A DNA stretch of 64,000 nt, taken from Corythucha ciliata. Taxonomy: Eukaryota; Arthropoda; Insecta; Hemiptera; Tingidae. Position numbers and translations under genes: made by a program. The notes beneath the pieces are model-generated. The model ran no database searches and was not told where the DNA came from. It was given only the letters and a program-made list of their open reading frames with translations. Shown here one piece after another: positions 33,940 to 44,816 of the stretch. The stretch spans positions 49,097,189 to 49,161,188 of the forward strand of contig CM075938.1 in assembly GCA_038030265.1 (NCBI GenBank), written 5' to 3'. The first letter of the stretch is position 1; every line of letters starts with the position of its first letter.

Positions 33940-34905
33940 GGATCTGCGGTTTTTCCAATTATAGCTGCGAATTTAGCGTTTTATCTCAATTTTAAATGGG
34001 AATTGGCGGTTTTTCTGTTGTTCTGTGCCACATATGAGCGTATTTACGCAAATTATATCCTCAAAATAGCGTTTTTTTCTCTTTTAGCCGCGAATAATGG
34101 TTTTTCATCAATTTTGCCGCACATAAGACCTCATGTCAATTTTAGACTCGAATTAGCACTTTTCAAGTTTCACTGCGGTTGAGTGCCTTAACTCAATTTT
34201 ATCCGGGACTTAAGTGATTTTTCTCAGTTTCGGTCACGTGCTAGCGGGGTTTCACAAATAGACCAGCGAATTAGCTTTTTTCCTTCAATTTCCATGATTC
34301 AGAATTGTTCCTTTATTTTCACTAATTAACGCCTTTTCACAATTTAGTCGTGAAGTTGCCCCGTTATAACATGAGTTGGAATTTTCTCAATATTCTGGGT
34401 CAGCTGAGCGATTACTCACTGCTTTTTCCCAATTTCATAGCCGCGAACTTGCGCTTTTCCTCAATTATGGCCGTGAATTCCTCAAATCGCCTTTTCTCAA
34501 TTTTTTTCCGGGCAATTGGTGATTTTTTCCGCTGTTTACCATATGAGTTGGCGCTTTTACGCCAATTAAGCCGCGAAAGCACTTTTTCATAACTCTTTCC
34601 CGTGTGCTTGCCCCAAGATTAGCACATTGGCACTTATTTTAAATTTTAGCTGCCTAAGGGCCGTCGGATCGGGGTTGGTGTATTTACTCTAATTTAGCAG
34701 CGAATTTTTCTTCAGATACCTCAATAAAGCGTATTTTTTAAATTTCTGTGGAAAATGAGCACTTGCTCAATATTAGCCGTTAATCAACGCTTAAAAACCT
34801 ACAAACCCCCCCTTTTTTTTCTTTTTTTATTTTATTTCTTCAAGGTTTTGGAGGCTTCCCTCTGAACGGTGACCGAGGACGATCCGCCCCTCTCACCGCT
34901 ACGAT
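33940..34905 (-). repeat. Reversed family A array running into a partial M1 module
   Basis: About 27 degenerate units (TTTTCTCAATTTTAGCC, GCGAATTAGCG) span 33940-34790. They are followed by GGTTTTGGAGGCTTCC and GATCCGCCCCTCTCACC near 34840-34900. This matches the order [reversed array]-[M1] seen at 15 kb and 49 kb. Confidence 0.6.
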
Positions 34906-34909
34906 ACAG

Positions 34910-35270
34910 GAATCACGAAATGCTAGAATCGAAAAACATTCCAACCACAAATTGCTCCAACCACTCAAGACGGACAAACCTCCAAATGTTCCTAACCACA
35001 AAATTATCTAACCACAAAATGCTTGAACCACCCAATTTTCGCAAACGTCTTTTACCACAAAACGTTCCAACCAGGCAACCTCAAAGAGATCGAATCACAT
35101 AAAGCATGAATCACGAAATACACGACAAACGATGATTTAACCACAAAATGCCTTAATCTTATAATGCTCGAGCCATAAAACGCTAGAACCACAAAATGCT
35201 TGAACCACACAATGTTCGAACAACGAAATTGACTGTTGTAATCACATATTGCTCGAACCACATTTCCGCA
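34910..35270 (+). repeat. Family E minisatellite
   Basis: Around 18 units of AACCACAAAATGCT type, with variants AACCACAAATTGCTCC and AACCACAAAACGTTCC. They lead into family B units (TTGAAAGGGCCTAAGTCACG) just before the LINE target site. Confidence 0.7.
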
Positions 35271-35997
35271 GTGACATTGTGGTTTGAAAGGGCCTAAGTC
35301 ACGACATTTGATTTTCAAACGGGCCATTAGTTTATTCGAACTAACCAAAATTACTGAAAGAGCTAAAGCCATGAAATTTCTCATCAACGTACCTAATTCG
35401 CCGAAATTGGGTTGTGAAGGAGCCAACAGCCAAATCTTGTTTTTGACTGATCTAAAGAGCCGAATCTTAAACAATTTGTTTTGAAAAAGTGAAATTCGGG
35501 TTCAAAATAGCCTAAATTGCGGTATTTGGTTTTTTGAAAGCGCCACGAAAGCGTCACGAATAATCAGTTTAGTCAATTTTAAGGTGCGAAGGGGAATACA
35601 CGCTTGTATTTCATGGCGTTTTTAAAATACGGCACCATGCATTTCGGTGCAGCCAGCCACTGACCACCCAACTCCGACCTCCAGCCTTCCCGGCGTCTTT
35701 GACGCGCCGTGCTGCGGTATCCGCGGCACGGTTGGCGGCCCTGTTACGGAGAATTCTCGTAACAAATGGAGGAGGGGTATGGGCCGTGTAGTGGCGAGGG
35801 CACGGTCTTAAAAGAACTCGCTACCAACCCAAGGCGTTATGCGATCCGTGCCGAAGGGTGCGTGACACAGGGTGAGCTGTGTATCTAACAGAGCCTCAGG
35901 GATACCAGGCGACCTCCCTGAGTATTAAGCCTTCCCACGGCATGCGGGGCTCTGCCGTGGGTGACTTTTATTTCCCTAGCTGCTCGTGGGACCGTTT

Positions 35998-37383
35998 ATG
36001 GATCGCGATCGAACTACCCCGGTAGTTCCGGTTTTAAACCCGGGGTTTAAAACCCTGGAGCAGGTTGAGGACGAGCTTCTAAGTAGCCCTCAGCCTGCTC
36101 AGTCCGGCACCGCGGAGATGACGGGGGAGACCACCTCAATGGAGGTGGTTGAGCCCGGAACCTCCGGTGGTGTCGCTGGGGGAGTAGTCTCCCTCTCGGG
36201 TTCACCGGTATCCGGCGTACCCAAATTACAAGCGGGTCAGGGAACGGTATCCGAACCCGTCAATCCCGCAACAGCGGCGCCTGGAGACCAGGAGATCGCT
36301 GATTTCGACAAGTACGTCTCTGGCCTGAACAGGGATCACAGGCCACGCTTTTTGTGGCTGGTTCGGAAGAAGGGGGAGAAACCGGAAGCCGCCAGGGCGA
36401 GTGCTCTGCAGATGGTAGAGAATAGGAAGAAGGGGAGAGCCTCTGCAGAGACGACTCCGGAGGGAGCCGTGAAAAAGAAGCGAAGGATGACCGCACAGGG
36501 TCCTTCGTACACCGGAGCGCCAAGCTCCGACCACCAAGCTTGGTGTGGTTCATAGAGCCCTGCTCTTGGACGACCAGCTTGAGGCCCTGGAAAGGAGCAT
36601 TGAAGCTGCCATTGTTGCGCTGGAACCTAAAGCTGGGGAGGTAGTGCCCCAGTTTGATGGTCTGGTGCGAAGGAGGGGATGGCTATCCATCACCTGCGAG
36701 GAAGAAGGGACGGCTGTTTGGATAAAGTTGCTCGTTGAAAGTATTGTACCCTGGGAGGGGGCAAGGTTGAAGGTGGTTGAGGGGAGTGCCTGCCCAAGCC
36801 CAGGGTGGCGGTTGCATTTCTCCCGAAGTGCGCGGATCTGGGGAACGAGCAAGTCCTTCAGTTCCTCGTGCGCCAAAATCGGGGGTTAAATGTGGGACAG
36901 TGGAAGGTACTGTCCAGGAGTGTGCCTCAAGGCACGCCGGCTTTGATGATGACCCTGCTCATCGATGAAGAGTCGGCGAAGATCCTGGAAAGGAATAATG
37001 TAGTCCACATTAGGTTCGGCAAGGGGACCATCCGGCCTAAGGCTCGGAAGGGGGAAGGATCATCCTCCGGCCCCCGGCAGCAGCCGATGGAGGTGGATCA
37101 GGTAGCCGCTGCTGTGCGGGGTACCACCCCTGCACCGCGGCAGGAAGTGCTATCTGTGGGAACAACAGTTGGTGCCACGGCATCCGGGCAGTCAACGCAG
37201 GTAGCTCCCTCATACGCTAGGCCATCTACTAGCAAGGCGGGGGAGAGAGGTGATAGTGTCGGACCAGAGGGGGATGAAAGAGTCCCGAAGGTGGCAGGTC
37301 GGGCACGTAAACCCCACCCTACTCCAAGTAAGGCGATGCTGAAGAAGCAATCGTGGAATGGGGTACATAAGGGGAATAAGTGA
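35998..37383 (+). pseudogene. LINE ORF1 (nucleic-acid-binding, DUF4780-like), frameshifted
   Basis: The ATG at 35998 (MDRDRTTPVVPVLNPGFKTL) opens a frame to 36555. The reading continues in a second frame from about 36545 to 36790 (LDDQLEALERSIEAAIVALE, a likely coiled coil) and in a third to the TGA at 37381. The third part contains LRQNRGLNVG-type and VLSRSVPQGTPALMMTLLID sequence followed by FGKGTIR. This resembles the DUF4780 domain found in ORF1 of some arthropod LINEs. I see no CCHC knuckles. The tail is Pro/Ser/Gly-rich and ends basic. Two frameshifts break it. The protein would package LINE RNA. Confidence 0.75.
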
Positions 37384-40300
37384 CCGCTACGGGGTTGCGC
37401 TTCCTCCAGGAGAATCTGCATCGTGCGTCAGCGGCATCGGCCGTCTTGAGCAGGGTGTTCACTGGGGGAAGCTATGACGTCGCCATTGTTCAGGAGCCAT
37501 GGGCATGGGAGAGGCAGGTCAAGGGCCTCTCTGCGACAGCAGGTAAGTTGGTTTACTGTAGGGATGAGGAGCAGCCGCGAACTGCGCTGTTTCTAAGTCC
37601 AGCAGTGAAATTTTTAACTATGCCAGAATTTATGTGCAGAGATTTGACAGCAGTCATCCTGGAAGCCAAGGACGAGGACCGGACCCGGAGGTGTGTGGTA
37701 GCTTCCGCGTACTTCCCGGGGGACGCTGAGGTGACGCCGCCGGAGGAGCTTCAGCGTTTGGTCCTGTACTGCAGCGCGAAGAACCTGCAGCTGATTGTGG
37801 GTTGTGATGCGAATGCTCACCATACCATTTGGGGAAGTACAGATGTCAACGCCAGGGGTGAGTCACTCTTTCAATTTTTGATGTCGCATGACCTGGTGGT
37901 GGTAAATCAGGGCTCGATCCCTACTTTCGTGACAAGTTAGGTCCTGGATGTTACTCTGGCCAGCCAGTTTTTGGCCAATAGTGTCAGAGATTGGAAAGTC
38001 ATGTCAGAAACATCAATGTCTGACCATAGGCTGATCTCGTTTGAGGTCGAGTTTCCTAGGGTTAGAAGTACAGCGTACCGGAATCCCAAAAACGCGGATT
38101 GGGAGGTCTTTAAGGGGCATCTTGAACAGGAATTGTCTGAGATGGACCTTGACATTCAGTGCCAAGCCGACCTTGATAGGGCGGTGGAGGCGATCAATTC
38201 AGCGGTCCTCAGTGCGTATGAGGAAAGCTGTCCTGTTAAGGTGAACAAGGGGAACAGGGAAGTCCCTTGGTGGAACAATGAGCTGGAGATGCTCAGAAGA
38301 GAAACGAGGAGGCTTTACAATAGGGCCAGATCACGTGGGGAGTGGGAGGCTTATATATGTTACCGGGAATGTCGTGAATCAGGAAATCACGTGAATTACT
38401 AGGGAATCACGAGATTCCCTGCATCCCTCAGTGAATGACGTTATTTCCTAGGGATTGACGTTAATACCTAAAATGGTCGGTCAATGTTGTTTATATTTAC
38501 ATTCTTCCATGGAATTCACGACATTTCCTAGTCATTCACGTGAATTACTGGTCGTTGTCAGGAAATGTTGATAGAGAGTAACCAGTTCGTAAAATCAAAT
38601 GTATTTCCATGGTATGGTAACTCTAAACGCCAATTTCACCATGTGTGAGTTAGGCTAACTCCTTGATTGACTGGCGGAGTAAATTCACGTGAATGACTAG
38701 GAAATGTTGTTATAAACAACAATCCCTAAAATCTTCAGGAAATAACGTTATTTACTAGTAAATGACGTTATTCCCGGCTATGTGTAGTCATTAACGTGAT
38801 TCCCTAGTAATTCACGTGATTTCCTGATTAACGACATTCCCGGTAACAGAGTGTATATACACTCCCTCACGGAGTATAACAAGGCCCTTAGGAAAGCAAA
38901 GCGGGCCACGTGGAGGACCTTCTGTGAGGGGATGGAGAATGTGTCCGTTATGGGCAGACTGCAGAGGGTCCTGTCCAAAGAGAGCCCGGGCCAAATTGGT
39001 CTAATAAAAAAGGTAGATGGGGCGTATACCGAGAGCGCTAAAGAGACCCTGGAGGTCCTCCTGCGAAGTCATTTTCCTGATTCCAGGGATGCAGGGGCCT
39101 CAGATGTTCAGGGCGAAGTGGTGGCTGACTGCCAGCCATCAAATAATGCAATATGGAGCGCATCGGGGAAATTTTTTACGCCCGCGAAAATTAAATGGGC
39201 TATCGGCTCATTTAAGCCCTATAAATCCCCTGGGCCGGACGGGATATTCCCGGTCATTCGACAGCGTGGCCTGGAGGTCCTGGAGCCGCGTCTCAGAAGG
39301 ATATTTGGGGCAAGTTATGCATTATCGTATATACCGAAGGCATGGAGGGAGGTCAGGGTTGTGTTCATTCCTAAGTCGGGAGCAAACTCCTCGGCCCAGG
39401 CAAAGGCGTATCGACCCATAAGCCTCATGTCCTTCCTCCTTAAAACAATGGAAAAGGTAATTGGCCTGGATATCAAGGACGGTTGCCTTAAAATTAAACC
39501 AATCCAGAGGGGGCAGCATGCCTACCAGGCGGGCAAGTCTACTGAGACCGCCCTAAACGAACTGGTGGGTAAGGTTGAGAAATCTCTGGAGGCGAAAGAA
39601 ACTGCGCTGGGCTGCTTCCTGGACATAGGTGGTGCTTTTGATAACACCACCTATGACTCTATGGAGGCTGCAGTAAGGAGCAGAGGTGTTCATCCATCTT
39701 CAGTGAAATGGATCAAGGGGATGCTGGAATGCCGCGTCGTGACTTCGGAGCTGGGAGGGGAGACTGTTTCCGTGTTGCCCTCAAGGGGGTGTCCCCAGGG
39801 GGGTGTGCTCTCTCCTTTGCTCTGATTGCTCGTGGTGGACGAGCTTCTCGCTATCCTAAAAGAGCAGGGTTATGAGGTAGTTGGTTACGCGGATGACCTT
39901 GCGATTCTAGTTAGGGGCAAATTTGATGATACCATATCCAGTAGGATGCAGGGTGCCCTTAACATAGTGCACCGATGGTGCAGCAGGCATGGTCTCAGGG
40001 TTAACCCTGAGAAGACCACCCTTGTTGCGTTTACCAGGCGGAGGAAGCTGGCATTAAAGGTAGTTCGACTGAATGGAGAAGTGTTGAAAGTAGGAAAAGA
40101 AGTCAAGTACCTTGGAGTTACCCTGGATCAGGGGCTCAAATGGACCTCGCATATCAAGAGGGTGCTGAATAAGGCCACGTTCGCATTGTGGGCTGGTCGG
40201 AAAATGTATGGAAAAACATGGGGTCTAAAGCCAAAAATGGTGTTGTGGCTGTATACAGCCGTTGTTAGGCCTATCGTCACCTATGGCTCACTCCTATGGT

Positions 40301-41485
40301 GGCAGAAGACGAAACAAGGGACAGTCCAGGCCTTGCTGAGTAAGTTGCAGCACCAGGCCTGTCTTGGAGTAACGGGTGCTGTGCATTCGTGCCCGACGGC
40401 GGCCATGGAGGTGTTACTGGACATGCCTCCCCTGCACTTTCATGTGCAGGCGACCGCATATATGGCGGCGGTGAGACTGCTGCGGGCGGAGCACGTGAAG
40501 CGGGGTGTCCAGGTTGGGCACTTGCGTGTTCTGGAGAAAGTTGCATGTAGTGAGGCGGCTGAAGTCGTTACGGATCTCATGCATGTGAGGATGGATTTTG
40601 AAAAACCCTTTTAGGTCGATATAGGTAACCCCGACCTTTGGGATAAGGGTTTGCCGAGGTTTAAGCCCGGCACGCAAGTATGGTATACTGATGGATCTGT
40701 GAAGGATGGGGGTGCTGGCATTGGGGTCTTTGGCCCCAGGTTTTTGCATTGGGAGTCCCTTGGGACGACCGCCACCATCTTTCAGGCGGAGATCTATGCT
40801 ATAGAAGCCTGTGCGCGGAAGATTAGTGAGAGGGGTCTTCAGAAAGCGAAGATCTTCATCCTGTCTGACAGCCAGGCGGCTCTTAAAGCCCTAGGCTCAA
40901 GTGTCGTGAATTCGAAGCTAGTTTGGGGATGCCTTGAAGCCCTCAGGCCTGTGGCAACGGCAAACTGCCTTACTTTGATGTGAGTGCCGGGTCACAAGGG
41001 GTTTGAGGGGAATGAAATTGCTGATCAACTCGCGAAGTGAGGATCAGAGATGCCTTACGTGGGCCCGGAGCCAATTCTCGGGGTCACGAAGAGGCAGGTG
41101 CAGGCGTGGTTGGACGAGAGGCATCGTGAACACTGGGTTAGACAACCATGTCTCAGGCAGGCCAAGCTCTTTGTCACTCCAAAGGGACGATCGGAGAAGG
41201 GCCTGATCTCTCTGAGCCAGGATCTTGGTGGGACTGCTAACGGGACATCGTGCCCTTCGATATACACTCAGACTAATGGAGAAGTCTGACACGGACATTT
41301 GCAGATTTTGCGACTTGGCCGTGGAAACAGTAGAGCACGTACTGAGTGAGTGCGAGGCTCTGGGGCGGTTACGCTTTCACCATCTTGGAAATGATGTGCT
41401 TCAACCGGAGGACATCTCCAGGATGGCTACGGGAAATATCCTCAACTTCGTTAAGGAGTGGTGGAGGAGGACGCTTGAAAACTAG
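37380..41485 (+). pseudogene. LINE ORF2 polyprotein (EN-RT-RNase H-CCHC), multiply broken
   Basis: Domains in order: AP-like endonuclease with QEPW (37490s), GCDANAHHTIWGS (37800s) and SMSDHRLI; reverse transcriptase with AYRPISLMS, GCPQGGVLSPLL and the catalytic YADDLAI (39888 on); RNase H with YTDGS, DSQAA and VPGHKG; and a C-terminal CRFCDLAVETVEHVLSEC finger. ORF1 and ORF2 overlap by 4 bp at GTGA. Damage: TAG at 37938, a 496-bp insert at 38358, TGA at 39823 (expected Trp), TAG at 40612, TGA at 40981 (expected Trp before VPGHKG), TGA at 41038 and a frameshift near 41225. Three TGA stops suggest TGG-to-TGA or CGA-to-TGA decay. The active-site residues I can see are otherwise intact. Confidence 0.9.
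38358..38853. mobile_element. 496-bp palindromic MITE inserted in LINE ORF2
   Basis: It is flanked by TATATA on both sides (38352-38357, 38854-38859). Removing the insert and one TATATA restores the ORF2 reading WEAYIHSLTEYNKALRKAK. The left terminus reads TGTTACCGGGAATGTCGT then AATCAGGAAATCACGTG. The right terminus is its reverse complement followed by GAGTG. The interior is built from recurring half-palindromes such as CACGTGAATTACTAGG, AATAACGTTATT and TTTACTAGTAAA. No protein is encoded. Because the target is AT-rich, the exact duplication (TA, TATA or TATATA) is ambiguous. Confidence 0.85.
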
Positions 41486-41579
41486 GTCTTTCTTGGCAGG
41501 GCAACCTGAGGGGACACCACAATAGATCTTACAGGTCGAGTTTGGTAGGAGATAGTTTCTTCTGGGCTTCCCTCCCCGT

Positions 41580-41621
<42 letters not shown>

Positions 41622-41639
41622 AAATAAAAAAAGGTGCGA

Positions 41640-44480
41640 ACGCTCAATTTAGTCATGTATTGAGCGAGAAGCGTTAGTATATCAGCTAATAAGGGTCGGT
41701 TGGTCATTTTCAGGGCGCTAATTTTGAGATTAGTCATTTTCTAGATGCGAATCGATAGTATTATTATTTCGAGGTGGTTAATACTGAGGGATTAACCAGT
41801 TCAACTATTTTAGGCCGCGAATAGTCAGTTGACCATTTTTAGCAAAGCGAAACAGGCCAACATTTGTCCATTGTTTTAGTCGTGTACACGGACTTGGCAC
41901 TCTGCCGGTCTACATAACCGTGACTCAAATCACTTTTCGAGCGAATTTTACTCCAAAAGATGGCTATTTGCATCGTGTTACCAATACTACACAGAAGACA
42001 GTAGGACCAAAGGTGGCGTATTGCCGTACCTGAGCTTTAAAGGTTCTCTAGTAGAGGAGTAGGACGAGGCCCTGCCCTTCTCATCTGCGGTGCGGAGTGG
42101 AGAAAAGTGAGCAAATACGCAAAACGTTATCCACGTCTATTTTATAAGATAATTAAGAAATTAGGCCGATTGGGTGAGGAGGGATGAGAAGTAAGTTTAC
42201 CGCCACCCCCATCACGCAGGCATAAAACCGCCCGCGGTAAGTTTGTTGTGATTTCGTCGCGGGAGATTCGAAAAATCAAAACGGATTTACGATCTAAAGA
42301 GGCTCTTGCAGGGATTCTGGCGTGTACATGTCTTGGGGTACGTTTTTAGGGGCTCCCCGAATTTTACCGAAGGCAGAGCCGCGACGCAGCGGCCACTCAC
42401 AATCGACGTGACTGAGTGATAAGTGGGCGTTTTTTCGGACAGTGTTTTGATCTGACAATGAGTTTGACTCGGTTCAATATGGACGATTTTCAATTAACAT
42501 GCCGGTACCGCCCTAAACCCTGGTGCCGATGAAACGAGTTGCCTAAAATACACACTGAAGCTAATTAAAAAAAAAAATACAGTCAATGCCTACTCAGACA
42601 AAAAAGTTTGGAAGTCACTACCATTTATTAATACTTTGAAGGTACAGATTTTAATTCCCCGATATTTTGCTTGTGAACAATAAAACGATTCAAATAAGTT
42701 TGCTCAATACGTCAACTCGCCTTGTTTTATTACAGTAAGGCGGCAAACACAAAATTGAAGTGAAGGAACAATTTTAGTCGTGAAAAAACCTTTTGAAAGG
42801 ATTAGACAAGCAGGGTTTTCTGTATTATTCCCCTAAACTATAAGCCCCCCCTCAAAAGAGTTCGCTTCTCATTTAGGCCTGATTGTATGACCCAAGAGCA
42901 ATTAGTAGCGCGTAACATCTTTTCCTGCCAATAATAATGTCTATCTTGCCAATAATGTGAGCCACACTCTAACACATAGGGGGGGGGGGGAGACACTACT
43001 CTTGGCTCGTGAAATCGAAATGTTACTATTTTTACAAACTAAAACTTAGCATCTAAAATTAAAAAGGCACTTAGACGTAGTAACATTTCGAAAACATGAA
43101 GGGGCTTAAAGCGAAGACTAAAAGGGGAGTAGCTTCTACGGAGTGAGTACCTAAAGGGGAGAATGGTTCGAGCAAAACAGGAGTATTTTGTTCTAAGTAT
43201 TGAGCAAAAACTTTAAACATATTTACGACTTACGCTTAAACGCTTAATGCATTAAAACTATTAAAAGGTTCACCTAATTTGTGTTTTAGGGGGGGGGACT
43301 ACCCTAATTATTTAAACAATGATTTCGTAAAACACGTTTTTTTGTTTTGTTTTTTAACAAAATAAGCCGTTACTTTGATACGTATCACCATACAACTAAC
43401 ACTGAAAATTAGTAACAACGATTTTAGTAGAAACCAACGTGTCCTATGTACAAAAAACCACACAAAAAAATAAGATTGCTCGCCCTCGGACGGTGCTCCA
43501 TACACACCATCAATCCCCCCCCCCCTTTTTTTTTGCAATTCTCTAAACAAGCCCGTTACGTTGCTTACGATTTTTTTTTTCAAAAAAATACCCCCGAGCG
43601 GTAATTACGAAAGTTTTTCCACGTCCAATTCAAGGAATTTTTTCATCGTAACTCGCGTCTAGGAAAACGAATTGCAAGCGTCTTGAGGTAAAACGTTTTA
43701 GGAACAGAAATTGACCGAAAAAAAACAAAAACCGAAACGGTCTTGTTTTATTTACGGAAAGCAATTCAATAGAGAGAGGAAACCAAAAAAAAAAGGTCTT
43801 CCAATTTTCCAACAGGAGGAAAATGTTCTCAGTTGTAAGGAAGGGGAGGGGGGACTTGACCAAGAAGAGAAATACGCGAGTATGCTCCACTACGCAAGAT
43901 TAGCACCTTTTCTATATATAAAAAGAATGAAGTAGCCTACAACTTTCCTTGAATTATTTACAATTTTAAAAACGAAAACTCTAAAAAATATATTTACAAT
44001 TAATTACAAAATTAGCTATCAGACAAGTATGAGTTAAATGGAGAGGACCTGAAAACACTGCGCTAACTAGGATTTACGTTGATAATATGTCAATAACTTA
44101 TACATTCTGTCTTTAAAAATTGATAGGCGTGATTAAATTTTGTTAAGGACCTAAAAACCAACAACTCAGCAGTCTTATTTTTTTCAAAAAAAATAATATA
44201 TATATACATTTCTAGTATGGAAAACAAAGTTACTTTCCTGAGTAGTTAATTACGTGGATCTTTTCCTCCTGTTACTTGCATTTGGCACGTAAAAAATATC
44301 GTATTACAAAATAAAAGCTTTTGTTTCTTGGGGAACTGGTTCTTTTCACGATTCAAAGTGAATAAAACCTAGTGTTGTACTCTTTTTTCTTACTAGTGTT
44401 TCATGTTTGTTTGTTTGTTTTTATTATAGACCAGTCAAACGGTAGTTCCACGAGGACAAAAATCTCGTCTTCGATTTTTT
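41640..44480. other. Intergenic region between the LINE and the punt gene, nothing recognised
   Basis: AT-rich DNA with long G or C runs (for example 42979-42992 and 43517-43527). The left 250 bp resemble the pre-insertion repeat DNA left of the LINE. I find no exon, RNA gene or transposon protein. Confidence 0.5.
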
Positions 44481-44488
44481 CACTTTAT
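44481..44488 (-). terminator. Candidate poly(A) signal of punt
   Basis: AATAAA on the minus strand (plus-strand TTTATT inside CACTTTATTCAC) lies about 330 nt past the punt stop codon, a plausible 3'UTR length. Confidence 0.35.
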
Positions 44489-44816
44489 TCACATACGACT
44501 CCTTATAGGAAATTTAACGCACAAGGACATTTTGCAGAATAAATGGAAAAAATCAAAGATGAGATTTTTGTCCACGTGTTTTTTTTAATAGGATTTGACT
44601 GGACTATTAAAATATTCAAAAAAACCGAATTATTAGGCAGAAAGGGCAGGCCGAATTTTCTCCCTACATTTTTTTTTACACCATCGCTCAGCGTGAAAGG
44701 GCCCTCCTCGCCCCTTGTCGAACACCTTACCATCCCTAACCCTACCGCAAGAAAACTCACACCCCCAAACTATGGCGAGAAATGTAAAGAGAGAGAGAGA
44801 GAGGGCAAAAAATCGC

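Larger units (their letters stand above)
28240..35580. other. Gene-free repeat tract left of the LINE
   Basis: No host exon was found in 7.3 kb. Identified parts are family E at 28990-29470, 31445-31520, 33130-33290 and 34910-35270, family A at 29930-31265, 31950-32620, 33370-33490 and 33940-34790, and family B units at 35280-35560. The intervals 28240-28990, 29480-29800 and 32620-33130 show only low-complexity or unrecognised DNA. Among these is a TTCTCCTCTCC / GGAGAGGAGAA hairpin near 28490-28575. Confidence 0.55.
35591..41629 (+). mobile_element. Full-length but inactive I/LOA-like LINE with 10-bp target duplication
   Basis: AAGGTGCGAA at 35581-35590 is repeated immediately after the 3' tail at 41630-41639, marking a target-site duplication around 6.04 kb. 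In order it carries a ~400-bp GC-rich 5'UTR, ORF1, ORF2 (endonuclease, reverse transcriptase, RNase H, CCHC) and a (TAA)n tail at 41581-41617. The TAA tail and the RNase H domain point to the I superclade (I, LOA, Nimb, Outcast). GC content and codon use differ sharply from the AT-rich surroundings. It was a full-length insertion, but stops, frameshifts and a nested insertion make it non-autonomous now. Confidence 0.93.

Noticed and set aside
41581..41617. Stand-alone (TAA)n microsatellite
   Set aside because: It is placed exactly at the LINE 3' end and followed by the target duplication, so it is the retrotransposon tail.
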